A stretch of DNA of 10,398 bases, taken from Acidobacteriaceae bacterium (GTDB lineage Bacteria > Acidobacteriota > Terriglobia > Terriglobales > Acidobacteriaceae). How positions within the stretch are numbered: position 1 is the first letter of the stretch; the number at the start of each line of letters is the position of its first letter. Below the pieces are notes generated by a model. It was not told where the DNA came from, searched no databases, and saw only the letters and a list, made by a program, of their open reading frames with translations. Where the stretch lies: positions 1-10,398 of the forward strand of contig PLBX01000196.1 of the NCBI GenBank assembly GCA_003135495.1. The letters are read 5' to 3'. The translations under genes and the position numbers were made by a program. This document shows, in pieces, positions 1 to 6,522 of the stretch.

Positions 1-1787
1 GTCACTTTCCAGGTGTCCTGCGCGTAGACATCGAGATTCAGAAAGTTAAAGGGCTCATTTGAGTTTGAAGGAAACGTCTTCGACGCGGTGCTCGCTACGC
101 CATCGATAAATTGCTGCAAGTTGGCGTAGGTCACAGTGGGAACAGTGCCTTCTCCGAAGTCATAGTCGTTCAGGAGGAAGATGCGGGTATTCGTTCCGAA
201 CCGTAATTCGTGAGCGCCCCGGCTCCAGGCCAGGTTGTCATTGACAAAGAAACGGGATGCGCGCCGGCCTTGAATCCAGGTGTTGTCAAGCCCTCCAACG
301 GGCGTGAAGGCATTCGCGCCGCTGCCCTGCAACACGATCGGGAATGCCGAAAGCGTCTTCTGAAAGTTGGATGGCCCAAACAGGCTTTCGTACCATGAGA
401 ATGCGGGATTGAAATAGTTCACCAGCTTCTGTGAAAAGACATGCGTGTATCCGGCGGCAAACGAATAGAGAGGCTGAGGGGAGACTGCATCAAACAACGA
501 GTTGATGGGATCTGTGTAGGCAGCTTGTACTCCGGTATCGGCCTGGAAACGCACCCAAGTCGTATCCTTCTGGTTGACGTTGTAGTCGAGGCGGACGGTC
601 TGCACCTGTTCATGATCGTCGCTGGAGTGCGAAACGCTCTGCCGGTTGGCGCAACCTTGCCCCTGCTCCAGCGGACAACCAAGGACCGCGATGGGCGTAC
701 CGCTCGTATTTCCGTAGAGCGAGAACATCTGCTGGTAAAACGGGACCAACGGAGATGGAAGTTGTTGCAAGGCGTATTGTTGGAATGCGGCAGTAGGAAC
801 AATCGTCGGCGTGACGATGGGCAGCGCAATTCGCACCCATTCGCTGTCGAAGAAAAAAAAGAGCCTGTCGTGCGTAATCGGCCCTCCCACGCTACCCCCA
901 AAGTGATTCACGGTCGATCTGGGTTTGTGGTTTCCCGGCGTCGCATTGGTGAAGTAGTCCGCCGCATTCAGCAGCGAACCATTCCACAGCTCATAGAGGT
1001 TCCCGTGAAACTGATTCGTGCCAGACTTGGTGACGTAGTCGACTTGGGATGCTCCATACCGTCCTTGATCCACGGAATAAGAAAGAGTGTTGACGGTCAC
1101 TTCTGAAATCGAATTCAATCCCAGCACGAGGTTGGTTGAGAGGCCGCTGTTGAGGTTGGTGAGCGGGTCGTTCGTTTCCAGTCCGTCAACGATGTAGCCG
1201 TTGGAAAGGGCGGGTAGTCCGTTGAATTCCACGTTGCCATACCCATTGCTGCCGCCGACGAAATCGTTGCTGCCGCCCGCCGTATTGATCAGGGCTCCAG
1301 GCGCAAACTGCAGAGGGTAAGTCAGGTCACCGCCCGGATTCGGCAGATCCTCCAGCGCGGGCGCATTGAGAGTGGTGGATACATTCGCATTTTCTGGGTT
1401 GATGAGGGGAGCCTCGCTGCTGACCTCCACCGCCTCATTTGAGCGGGCCACCCTAAGCGTGAAATCCACGGTTTGCTTCTGGCCCAAGCCCGAGATGACA
1501 TTGTCATTTTGCCGCGGATCGAAGCCTCGCGCCTCCACTCTGACTGAGTACGTACCCGGCTTTAACTGTGTGAAGTTGAACCGGCCCGCTTGATCGGTCT
1601 GGGCAGTACGCTTCAGGCTGGTCTCGTGATTCGTGATCGTCACGGTGGCGCCTGGCAAAACCGCGTTAGTTGTGTCCCTCACTTCGCCAATGATGGCGCT
1701 GGTGGTTTCGCCTTGTGCCAGTGCTTTCGCCGGGAGAAGACATGCCACGGTCAACACGAAAAAAACAATGTGAACGGCCCGCGCCAT
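1..1787 (-). CDS. Oar-like TonB-dependent receptor, N-terminal 595 residues (partial at left edge)
   Basis: Translating the minus strand from ATG at 1787 gives an unbroken frame to the window edge, so the gene's 3' end lies outside. Residues 1-24 form a signal peptide (hydrophobic core, then ALA before Gln25). Residues about 31-113 are a carboxypeptidase-regulatory-like beta-sandwich (GEVRDTTNAVLPGATVTI, LKPGTYSVRVEARGF). Residues about 140-260 resemble the receptor plug (YIVDGLETND at 198-207; YVTKSGTNQFHGNLYE at 251-266), followed by the start of the barrel (GGSVGGPI near 297, then FFFFDSEW). This order is typical of the large Oar/TonB-dependent receptors abundant in Acidobacteriota, usually around 1000 residues or more, so roughly half is present. 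It should sit in the outer membrane and move a ligand, often a glycan or siderophore, using TonB energy; the substrate cannot be read here. GAGGA at 1793-1797 lies 5 bases before the ATG. All plus-strand frames across this region are shadows. Confidence 0.93.
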   Translation of the reverse strand, partial: MARAVHIVFFVLTVACLLPAKALAQGETTSAIIGEVRDTTNAVLPGATVTITNHETSLKRTAQTDQAGRFNFTQLKPGTYSVRVEARGFDPRQNDNVISGLGQKQTVDFTLRVARSNEAVEVSSEAPLINPENANVSTTLNAPALEDLPNPGGDLTYPLQFAPGALINTAGGSNDFVGGSNGYGNVEFNGLPALSNGYIVDGLETNDPLTNLNSGLSTNLVLGLNSISEVTVNTLSYSVDQGRYGASQVDYVTKSGTNQFHGNLYELWNGSLLNAADYFTNATPGNHKPRSTVNHFGGSVGGPITHDRLFFFFDSEWVRIALPIVTPTIVPTAAFQQYALQQLPSPLVPFYQQMFSLYGNTSGTPIAVLGCPLEQGQGCANRQSVSHSSDDHEQVQTVRLDYNVNQKDTTWVRFQADTGVQAAYTDPINSLFDAVSPQPLYSFAAGYTHVFSQKLVNYFNPAFSWYESLFGPSNFQKTLSAFPIVLQGSGANAFTPVGGLDNTWIQGRRASRFFVNDNLAWSRGAHELRFGTNTRIFLLNDYDFGEGTVPTVTYANLQQFIDGVASTASKTFPSNSNEPFNFLNLDVYAQDTWKV

Positions 1788-1850
1788 GAATGTCCTCACT
1801 CACTAGCCCCAAGACTGGCAATCTCTGCTTTGATTTATTAACCAGCGATT

Positions 1851-1880
1851 ATTTTATGTAGTTAACCACAGTTAACACAA
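1851..1880 (-). promoter_or_regulatory. Predicted sigma-70-type promoter with embedded palindrome, upstream of the TonB receptor gene
   Basis: On the minus strand TTGTGT (1880-1875) is separated by 18 bases from TAAAAT (1856-1851), a five-of-six match to the -10 consensus, which places transcription start near 1844 and gives a leader of about 57 bases. The spacer is filled by GTTAAC-CACA-GTTAAC (1861-1876), two palindromic hexamers forming a larger palindrome; a third TTAAC occurs at 1838-1842. A repressor bound there would block the polymerase. The hexamers are visible; the regulatory role is inferred. Confidence 0.5.
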
Positions 1881-1919
1881 ACAAGCAAGGACGAGAGGAG
1901 GAGGGGGCCTCGGCGACTG

Positions 1920-1936
1920 TGTCCGAGTGTCGGACA
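1920..1936. promoter_or_regulatory. 17-base perfect palindrome (possible operator)
   Basis: TGTCCGA-GTG-TCGGACA is a perfect 7-base inverted repeat with a 3-base centre, about 40 bases upstream of the predicted -35 of the receptor gene. That position suits an activator or an upstream repressor site. It could instead be a simple hairpin. I cannot name a cognate regulator. Confidence 0.4.
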
Positions 1937-2166
1937 AACCGAAAGTTAATTTGTTGTAACCAGGCGCTTACACCAACTAAAAATGTGAACGTAGCTAGTG
2001 CATTGGCGGTTGGCCCAACTTTTTGGGTTTCGTCATGATCCACGGCTTGCAACCCATTGAAGGAATTTTATTTTGGGGGCGAAACTCCTGGATGTGACTG
2101 AGGACTGAACCTTATTTCATGCCAGTCCGCTGCGGAAATCAAAATCCCCTGGCTATAGCAGCGTGG

Positions 2167-2203
2167 TTCCCACCCTCGCAAAGTGCGCGAAGGGTGGGGC
2201 ACC
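2167..2203. repeat. Extragenic hairpin repeat, copy 1 (CCCACCCT / AGGGTGGG)
   Basis: CCCACCCT (2169-2176) is the exact reverse complement of AGGGTGGG (2191-2198), enclosing a short loop with further CGC/GCG pairing, and is followed by GGCACC. A related but diverged element lies 80 bases downstream. From memory, elements of this form recur between genes in Acidobacteriota genomes; I have not checked that here. Confidence 0.55.
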
Positions 2204-2253
2204 CTGAGTTGGTCTAGTTTCGAGGGGAAACCCATGGTGTTCGGCAGCATCGC

Positions 2254-2289
2254 GTCCCACCCTTGCAAAAGCGCAAGGACGGGGCAGCC
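2254..2289. repeat. Extragenic hairpin repeat, copy 2
   Basis: This copy shares with copy 1 the TCCCACCCT start, the GCAAA loop edge and the GGGGCA(G/C)CC end. The stem here is CCTTGC (2261-2266) with GCAAGG (2273-2278). Differences between the copies fall partly as paired changes in the two arms (CTCGC with GCG in one, CTTGC with GCAAG in the other), which suggests the hairpin itself is what is conserved. Confidence 0.5.
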
Positions 2290-2322
2290 CGCTTGTTATA
2301 GGGCAGAAAGAAGTCCAACAGC

Positions 2323-2351
2323 GTAGGGAGACGGGCAAGCCGCGTCTCTAC
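2323..2351. repeat. Extragenic hairpin repeat just after the desaturase stop
   Basis: GAGACG (2328-2333) pairs with CGTCTC (2343-2348), and outer GTA/TAC extend the stem across a two-base bulge. The loop is GGCAAGCCG. It lies 3 bases beyond the stop codon of the minus-strand desaturase gene, so it may protect or end that transcript, but there is no T-run after it and it looks more like a dispersed repeat than an intrinsic terminator. Confidence 0.45.
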
Positions 2352-2354
2352 AAG

Positions 2355-3320
2355 CTAGTCGTTACCGGCTGCGGCAGCCATCGCCCCGGCGGCTTTTAGA
2401 TCCCGCGTTAAAGCTGGCTTCGGAGGAAGCTTTCCTAGATCGACCTTATATACGTGCCGCGCTAGCCCAAGTTTCTTCAGCGCCCAGATGCCGTACCAGT
2501 TCATGTCAATTTCATACCACTTCAAGCCGTGGCGCACGGAAACCGGATGAGCGTGGTGATTGTTATGCCAGCCCTCGCCAAACGTGACCATCGCCACGAG
2601 GAAATTATTGGTCGACAGATCTTTCGTCGCGAAGCGACGCGATCCCCACAAATGCGTGACCGAGTTCACCATCCAGGTAGCGTGCAGTCCAACAACTACG
2701 CGAGCGAACACTCCCCAGAGCAGCCATGGCAAGCCGCCGATCGCAAATAGAATCACGCCGAGGATGACGTTGCCGGTCCAATGATATTTTGTGAGCCAGA
2801 CGTGCACTTTATCTTTGGTCAAATCGGGGACGTAGCGGCCGAGCGTCGTGGTGTCGTGATGCATCGACTTGCCCATCAAAATCCAGCCCATGTGCGCCCA
2901 CCACTTGCCATCGATCGGCGAATGCGGATCGCCTTCATCGTCAGAAAATTGATGATGGATGCGATGCGTCGCCACCCAGAAAATCGGTCCGCCTTCGAGC
3001 GCGAGAGTCGCGCACCAGGTCAGGAAATACTCCACCCACTTCGGAGTCTTGTATCCGCGATGCGTCAGCAGACGGTGATAGCTCATGCCGATGCCGAGGC
3101 TGCCCGAAACCCACCATAAGAACATCGCGACGAATAATGCCTTCCAGGTAAAAAAGAATAATGCCGCAATTGCTCCGACGTGAAACAGCCCCATGGCAAT
3201 CGCAGTGCCCCAGTTAAATCCGTCCTTATTGGCTCGAGCTTTGCGATTGGTGCCTTCGCCGCCTTCGGTCATCTCACGGCTGGTTGCTTCACTTACCGCA
3301 TCGCGCATGGTCTCAGTCAT
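2355..3320 (-). CDS. Membrane acyl-CoA / fatty acid desaturase (di-iron, three-histidine-box family)
   Basis: The 321-residue product introduces a double bond into fatty acyl chains in the cytoplasmic membrane, by family a delta-9-type acyl-CoA desaturase. With Met at 3320 as residue 1, the three histidine boxes are HRLLTH (82-87), HRIHH (119-123) and HNNHH (252-256), plus the extra ligand His223 in NSVTHLWG. Hydrophobic segments at about 38-75, 95-118 and 180-220 bracket them in the usual order. The frame stays open upstream to an ATG at 3464, but those 48 residues look unlike a desaturase N-terminus, and a predicted promoter lies inside that stretch. The ATG at 3320 has GGGGA 9 bases upstream, a modest ribosome site. 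No electron donor (ferredoxin or cytochrome b5) is adjacent. The likely role is membrane fluidity control. Confidence 0.92.
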   Translation of the reverse strand: MTETMRDAVSEATSREMTEGGEGTNRKARANKDGFNWGTAIAMGLFHVGAIAALFFFTWKALFVAMFLWWVSGSLGIGMSYHRLLTHRGYKTPKWVEYFLTWCATLALEGGPIFWVATHRIHHQFSDDEGDPHSPIDGKWWAHMGWILMGKSMHHDTTTLGRYVPDLTKDKVHVWLTKYHWTGNVILGVILFAIGGLPWLLWGVFARVVVGLHATWMVNSVTHLWGSRRFATKDLSTNNFLVAMVTFGEGWHNNHHAHPVSVRHGLKWYEIDMNWYGIWALKKLGLARHVYKVDLGKLPPKPALTRDLKAAGAMAAAAGND

Positions 3321-3402
3321 TTGTAATTTCCCCGGTAGATATCGTCCCGCCAGTTTCAAGGAGGTACATCTTGGACAATAGCAAGACTGCAGGGATTCCG
3401 TT

Positions 3403-3431
3403 GTAATACTTCTGTAATCCCCGAGAGCCAA
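3403..3431 (-). promoter_or_regulatory. Predicted promoter of the desaturase gene
   Basis: On the minus strand TTGGCT (3431-3426), a 17-base spacer and TATTAC (3408-3403) match the sigma-70 pattern at four positions in each hexamer. Transcription would start near 3396, about 75 bases before the ATG at 3320. This lies downstream of the alternative ATG at 3464, which supports the shorter protein. Confidence 0.4.
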
Positions 3432-3652
3432 AGGGGTTACGAGCGTAATATGGGATTGCTCCAACGTGACCTAAGGAGATAAATATTCGAGATTGTTAGC
3501 AAGCGTTGGTTGTGATTTAGGGCACATCTACCGGTGATCGCGCATCTTTTTCGTGCGCCTTCTGCTGACATAGAGTATTGTTTTGCTCGTCATTGGTTAG
3601 CAGGATATCTGCAACTGCGACGAGTAAGGCAGTTCAACCGTTCTCCGTTAGC

Positions 3653-3657
3653 GGAGG
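3653..3657 (+). promoter_or_regulatory. Ribosome binding site deciding the TTG start of the cytochrome gene
   Basis: GGAGG ends 6 bases before TTG at 3664, ideal spacing. No in-frame ATG exists near the signal peptide, so this site fixes the TTG as the start. In the 3321-3663 gap between the divergent desaturase and cytochrome genes I see no strong plus-strand promoter hexamers. Confidence 0.75.
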
Positions 3658-3663
3658 TTTCAG

Positions 3664-4104
3664 TTGAAAAAGCAAATCTTGAATCGACCGGCGCTTCAGA
3701 AAAGTTCTCTGCTCTTCATCCCAGCGCTTCTTTTTGCCTTTGCACTCTGGGCACAAACGCCAAAACAGCCGCCCGCCGAATATAAAATTCCTCCCGAAGC
3801 CGCCGCCAAGCAAAATCCGATTAAGCCATCGGCAGAATCCCTGGCGCGCGGGAAAAAGCTATACGGCTACGACTGCGCCATGTGTCATGGCAAAGACGGC
3901 GATGGCAAGGGCGATATGGCCTCGGACATTAAAAATGTCACCGATTTCACCAAGTCGCAAGCTCTCAAGAATCGCACCGACGGCGAGCTCTTCTACATCA
4001 TCCGGAACGGCAAAGGTGAGGACATGCCGCCAGAGGGTGACCGCGCCAAAGATGACGACATCTGGCACCTGGTGAACTACGTTCGTTCATTGGAGAAGAA
4101 ATAA
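3664..4104 (+). CDS. Exported mono-haem c-type cytochrome (class I)
   Basis: The 146-residue protein has a signal peptide (basic MKKQILNRPALQKS, then a hydrophobic run ending near Ala30-Gln31). It then has a proline-rich linker and one cytochrome c domain from about 55 to 146. The haem attachment motif is CAMCH at 71-75, His75 being the proximal ligand; Met121 in GEDMPPEG is the likely sixth ligand. The final helix LVNYVRSL at 137-144 is the usual packing helix. Translation starts at TTG with a strong ribosome site. It should carry electrons in the periplasm, but no oxidase or dehydrogenase partner gene is adjacent, so the partner is unknown. It stands alone, divergent from the desaturase gene, and is followed by a hairpin and T-run that probably end its transcript. 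Confidence 0.92.
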   Translation: MKKQILNRPALQKSSLLFIPALLFAFALWAQTPKQPPAEYKIPPEAAAKQNPIKPSAESLARGKKLYGYDCAMCHGKDGDGKGDMASDIKNVTDFTKSQALKNRTDGELFYIIRNGKGEDMPPEGDRAKDDDIWHLVNYVRSLEKK

Positions 4105-4123
4105 AAGGGCCCCGAAACCATCA

Positions 4124-4200
4124 ACCACCAAGGGCACGAAGTAGCACGAAGAAAAGCTTCGGCCCGACTCTTCGTGTTACTTCGCGCCTGCCCGATTTTT
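4124..4200 (+). terminator. Long repeat-derived hairpin with T-run after the cytochrome gene
   Basis: Arm 4134-4151, two GCACGAAG units joined by TA, pairs with 4170-4187 at 17 of 18 positions (one G-U pair, one mismatch), around an 18-base loop. TTTTT follows at 4196-4200, 8 bases after the stem, which is loose for an intrinsic terminator but in the right orientation. The left arm, preceded by ACCACCAAGG (4124-4133), has the roughly 9-base period of a widespread extragenic repeat style. It is therefore both a repeat and a candidate terminator. Confidence 0.55.
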
Positions 4201-4201
4201 G

Positions 4202-4229
4202 AGCCGGTCGATTCTTAAGCCGGTCGATT
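4202..4229. repeat. Short direct repeat, 12 bases at a 16-base period
   Basis: AGCCGGTCGATT occurs at 4202-4213 and again at 4218-4229, between the cytochrome hairpin and the 3' end of the convergent dehydrogenase gene. TCTTAAGCCGGT, which spans the second copy, recurs at 8936-8947 upstream of the phosphatase gene. No function is evident. Confidence 0.5.
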
Positions 4230-4261
4230 ACTGCGCCGTTCTGGATGTGCAGTCGAGTAAT

Positions 4262-5152
4262 CTACTTTGTGCTTGCGGCCCCGGCCTTAACCTCGACCCC
4301 GGCCCATTTCTCCAGCAGAGTAAGCGTCGCCGCGTAATCCATATCTCCCTGGCCCTCTTCGGCGGCCACGTCGTAGACCTCTTCCACCGCTTCGAGTCCG
4401 GGCAGGCGCACGCGAGACTCCTTGGCGGCGTCGAGCGCAAGATGAATATCTTTCAACATCAAGCGCAGAGGGAAGTTTGGCGAGAAGTCGCGGTTCAGGA
4501 TAAACGGCGCTTTATAGTCCACTACTCCAGATCGCACCATAGAAGCCTGCACCAACGGCAATAATTTTTCTACATCCACTCCGAGCTTCGCCGCGAGCGT
4601 CAATGCTTCCGCGAAGCCTTCAAAAATAAGCGCAATTTGCAGATTCATCACCAGCTTCGTGGCTTGTCCCTTGCCCGTCTCTCCCATGTGGAATGTCTGC
4701 TTCCCCATGGCTTGAAAAAGCGGTTGCAGCCGCGCCAGCACGGATTCTTCCCCGCCAACCATAAAAATAAGTTGCCCCGCCTCAGCCGCAATCTTCGATC
4801 CAGTCATCGGAGCATCGACATAACTAACTCCCTGCGGCTTTACCCGCTCGGCAAAGCGCACTGTCGCCGAGGGCGAGATCGTGCTGGAATCAGCAATAAT
4901 CATGCCCTCTGTCAAAACGTGCGCGGCTCCGCCCGGACCGAACAGAATGCTCTCCACCGCCTTCGTATCGGAGACGCACATCCACACCACTTCAACTCCC
5001 TGAGCAGCGTCTCCGGGAGTAGAGGCGCTGCGAGCGCCTTCCACCTCTTTGCCGCTGCTCCGATTCCACACTGCGACCTCATGTCCGGCTTTGACCAAGT
5101 TCGCGGCCATCCACCGTCCCATAATTCCCAAGCCTAAAAAAGCGACACGCAT
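4262..5152 (-). CDS. NAD(P)-dependent beta-hydroxyacid dehydrogenase (3-HIBADH / GLYR family)
   Basis: The 296-residue enzyme has the family's usual length. An N-terminal Rossmann domain carries GLGIMG (7-12) and an Asn-Arg pair after the second strand (NRSSGK, 30-35), which suggests preference for NADP(H). The substrate loop is DAPMTGSKIAAEAGQL (113-128). The GS-K-x-A-E-x-GQL form resembles glyoxylate/succinic semialdehyde reductases (GLYR) more than classical 3-hydroxyisobutyrate dehydrogenases, which have SGG there. The catalytic lysine is Lys166 in GKGQATKLVMN, with Asn170, and the C-terminal helical domain has Lys234-Asp235. The likely reaction is reduction of a small aldehyde acid such as glyoxylate or succinic semialdehyde to the hydroxyacid in the cytoplasm; the substrate is inferred. 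GGAGG at 5163-5167 lies 10 bases before the ATG. The gene appears to be a single unit. Confidence 0.9.
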   Translation of the reverse strand: MRVAFLGLGIMGRWMAANLVKAGHEVAVWNRSSGKEVEGARSASTPGDAAQGVEVVWMCVSDTKAVESILFGPGGAAHVLTEGMIIADSSTISPSATVRFAERVKPQGVSYVDAPMTGSKIAAEAGQLIFMVGGEESVLARLQPLFQAMGKQTFHMGETGKGQATKLVMNLQIALIFEGFAEALTLAAKLGVDVEKLLPLVQASMVRSGVVDYKAPFILNRDFSPNFPLRLMLKDIHLALDAAKESRVRLPGLEAVEEVYDVAAEEGQGDMDYAATLTLLEKWAGVEVKAGAASTK

Positions 5153-5183
5153 CAGCGTTTTCCCTCCAACTATTGAGACTTAA

Positions 5184-5213
5184 ATTAGATATGACCAGCA
5201 AAGTAATGGTCAA
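5184..5213 (-). promoter_or_regulatory. Predicted promoter of the dehydrogenase gene, with inverted repeat
   Basis: On the minus strand TTGACC (5213-5208), an 18-base spacer and TCTAAT (5189-5184) each match the sigma-70 hexamers at five of six positions. Transcription would start near 5177, leaving a leader of about 24 bases. GACCA (5193-5197) and TGGTC (5207-5211) form an inverted repeat across the spacer that overlaps the -35, a possible operator. Confidence 0.55.
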
Positions 5214-5387
5214 GGACAACACCATATTTTTCACGGTAGTTGTTACCTGCGTGATGACGAAACCAGCGGGTCCGGTCGACACAGCCGTCAACCGCATCTA
5301 AATTGAACTGGAGACTTGGTAAGACAAAGCCGATAATCTGACGGTGGAAGGCTTCCGAATTCGTTTGCTTGGTGCCGGGTCAACTGA

Positions 5388-6284
5388 ATGCTAAAGGCTT
5401 CGTTAAAAAATAAAGCGTTGCGCAAGCGAGCCACTCAGTTCACCCAACTCGTGCGGCATTCGGCGGTGACTCCGCGAACCGGCAAAACTCACAAGGTAAA
5501 ACTCGCCTCGAACGGCGAACTAGGCGTCACCTTTATTGGACACTCCAGCTTCTTCCTGCAAATTGGCGGGCAGAATGTTGTCATCGATCCTAACTTCGCG
5601 CGCTGGTTATTTGTTCTAAAGCGCCTGCGGCAGCCGGGATTGAATTTGCGCGAACTGCCTCCGATGGATGTTGTGCTGGTGACGCACGCTCACTTCGATC
5701 ATCTGCATCGGCAATCGCTGCGCACCATCGCGAGCCAAACTCGGCGCCAATGCGGCACGGCTCCCACACTAGTAGTACCGCATCATTTATTTGATCTGGT
5801 TTCGGACCTCGGCTTCGAGCGGATCGTCGAATTGGAGTGGTGGAATACTTATCGCCACGGGACCCTGGACATCACCCATGTCCCCTCCCGTCATTGGGGA
5901 GCTCGAATCCTCAAAGACTCGCACCGCGGCTACGGTGGCTACGTGCTGCGCAGTGGGAAACACTCCGTTTATCACGCGGGAGACACCGCATACTTCAGCG
6001 GCTTCCGCGAAATCGGACGCCGGTTGTCGCCACAACTCGCGCTACTCCCGATCGGGGCCTATAACCCTGAGCAATTCCGCAATGTGCACACCAGCCCCGC
6101 CGACGCCACGAAAGCCTTCGTGGATCTAAAGTCGCGATGGATGATCCCGATGCACTACGGCACCTTTCGCCTCTCCCATGAGCCAATAGAAGAGCCTCTG
6201 CAGTTGCTTGAGCGCGAGGCCCAAAAGGCCGGAGTCAAAGATAAAGTTGTGGTGCTGGAGGAAGGGATTACACGGTTCTTCTGA
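5388..6284 (+). CDS. NAPE-PLD-like metallo-beta-lactamase-fold hydrolase
   Basis: This 298-residue protein is a metal-dependent hydrolase of the NAPE-PLD/UlaG-like branch. The metal site shows HAHFDH at 100-105 (His100, His102, Asp104, His105), His169 in PSRHWGAR, Asp199 in HAGDTAYF and His256 in MHYGTF. His234 (NVHTSP) matches a further conserved active-site position. The stretches GKHSVYHAGDTAYF and MIPMHYGTFRLSHEP are hallmarks of this branch. By family it may cleave a phosphodiester, possibly in N-acyl phosphatidylethanolamine or a related lipid, but bacterial substrates are poorly known. There is no signal peptide; the N-terminus is basic (KASLKNKALRKR) and may approach membranes. A TGA sits immediately before the ATG, so no upstream start is possible; the ribosome site is weak (GGGT). 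It is followed after 24 bases by a small membrane protein gene, probably co-transcribed. Confidence 0.9.
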   Translation: MLKASLKNKALRKRATQFTQLVRHSAVTPRTGKTHKVKLASNGELGVTFIGHSSFFLQIGGQNVVIDPNFARWLFVLKRLRQPGLNLRELPPMDVVLVTHAHFDHLHRQSLRTIASQTRRQCGTAPTLVVPHHLFDLVSDLGFERIVELEWWNTYRHGTLDITHVPSRHWGARILKDSHRGYGGYVLRSGKHSVYHAGDTAYFSGFREIGRRLSPQLALLPIGAYNPEQFRNVHTSPADATKAFVDLKSRWMIPMHYGTFRLSHEPIEEPLQLLEREAQKAGVKDKVVVLEEGITRFF

Positions 6285-6308
6285 GGGGGAGAGAGTACTC
6301 TTCTAGTC

Positions 6309-6428
6309 ATGGATAAGAAAGAAATCAATTCCCCAAAGTTGACCGAGCATTTTCTCTTCTGGGTTTGCGGTATCGGAGGATTGCTGCTGGCGTTTCTGTT
6401 TGCGCATTTCGTCTATCACGTTATTTGA
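6309..6428 (+). CDS. Predicted 39-residue single-span membrane protein
   Basis: ATG at 6309 opens a 39-residue frame ending at TGA 6426-6428. Residues 1-14 are polar (MDKKEINSPKLTEH), residues 15-34 form one hydrophobic helix with a GIGG turn (positions 21-24), and the tail is VYHVI. The polar start followed by a membrane span is what a genuine small membrane protein looks like, rather than a random frame. It starts 24 bases after the NAPE-PLD-like hydrolase stop, on the same strand, so it may share that transcript and tether or modulate that enzyme. That link is inferred from position only. The purine-rich stretch 6286-6295 could bind ribosomes but its spacing is long. I do not recognise a family. 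Confidence 0.45.
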   Translation: MDKKEINSPKLTEHFLFWVCGIGGLLLAFLFAHFVYHVI

Positions 6429-6467
6429 AACTTCAGAGCTTCGCTTCTCTGCAGCCCGCGCCTCGGC

Positions 6468-6502
6468 AAAAAATAAAAAGGGGCGACCTCTCAGGCCGCC
6501 CC
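6468..6502 (-). terminator. Rho-independent terminator of the ABM-fold gene
   Basis: GGGGCG (6480-6485) pairs with CGCCCC (6497-6502), with an inner CCT/AGG extension. Read on the minus strand, the stem is followed at once by TTTTTATTTTTT (6479-6468). It lies 21 bases past the stop of the minus-strand gene at 6523, so it terminates that gene. The plus strand has no T-run after the stem. Confidence 0.85.
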
Positions 6503-6522
6503 GTACTGCAAACAATCTACCT

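Larger units (their letters stand above)
1788..2354. other. Extragenic region between desaturase and receptor genes
   Basis: This 567-base gap lies between two minus-strand genes. It holds the receptor promoter with its palindromes (1851-1936) and three hairpin repeats (2167-2351). I see no convincing gene: the short minus-strand frames at 1849-2338 have no family-like sequence and run through the repeats. I recognise nothing in 1937-2166. Confidence 0.7.

Noticed and set aside
441..1106. A 221-residue plus-strand open frame, with other frames on both strands from 170 to 1841
   Set aside because: They overlap the continuous minus-strand receptor frame, which has clear domains; the shadow translations are Arg-rich and without family features.
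2068..2338. Short minus-strand frames in the gap after the desaturase
   Set aside because: They run through the hairpin repeats and show no family-like sequence.
3321..3464. N-terminal extension of the desaturase to ATG 3464 (48 more residues)
   Set aside because: The translation does not resemble a desaturase N-terminus and a plausible promoter (3403-3431) falls within it; ATG 3320 is preferred.
3534..3785. An 83-residue plus-strand frame overlapping the cytochrome start
   Set aside because: It overlaps the signal-peptide region in another frame, while the GGAGG spacing supports the cytochrome frame at TTG 3664.
6434..6451. CAGAG...CTCTG hairpin as a terminator for the small membrane protein gene
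   Set aside because: Only a 5-bp stem with an 8-base loop and no T-run; too weak to call.
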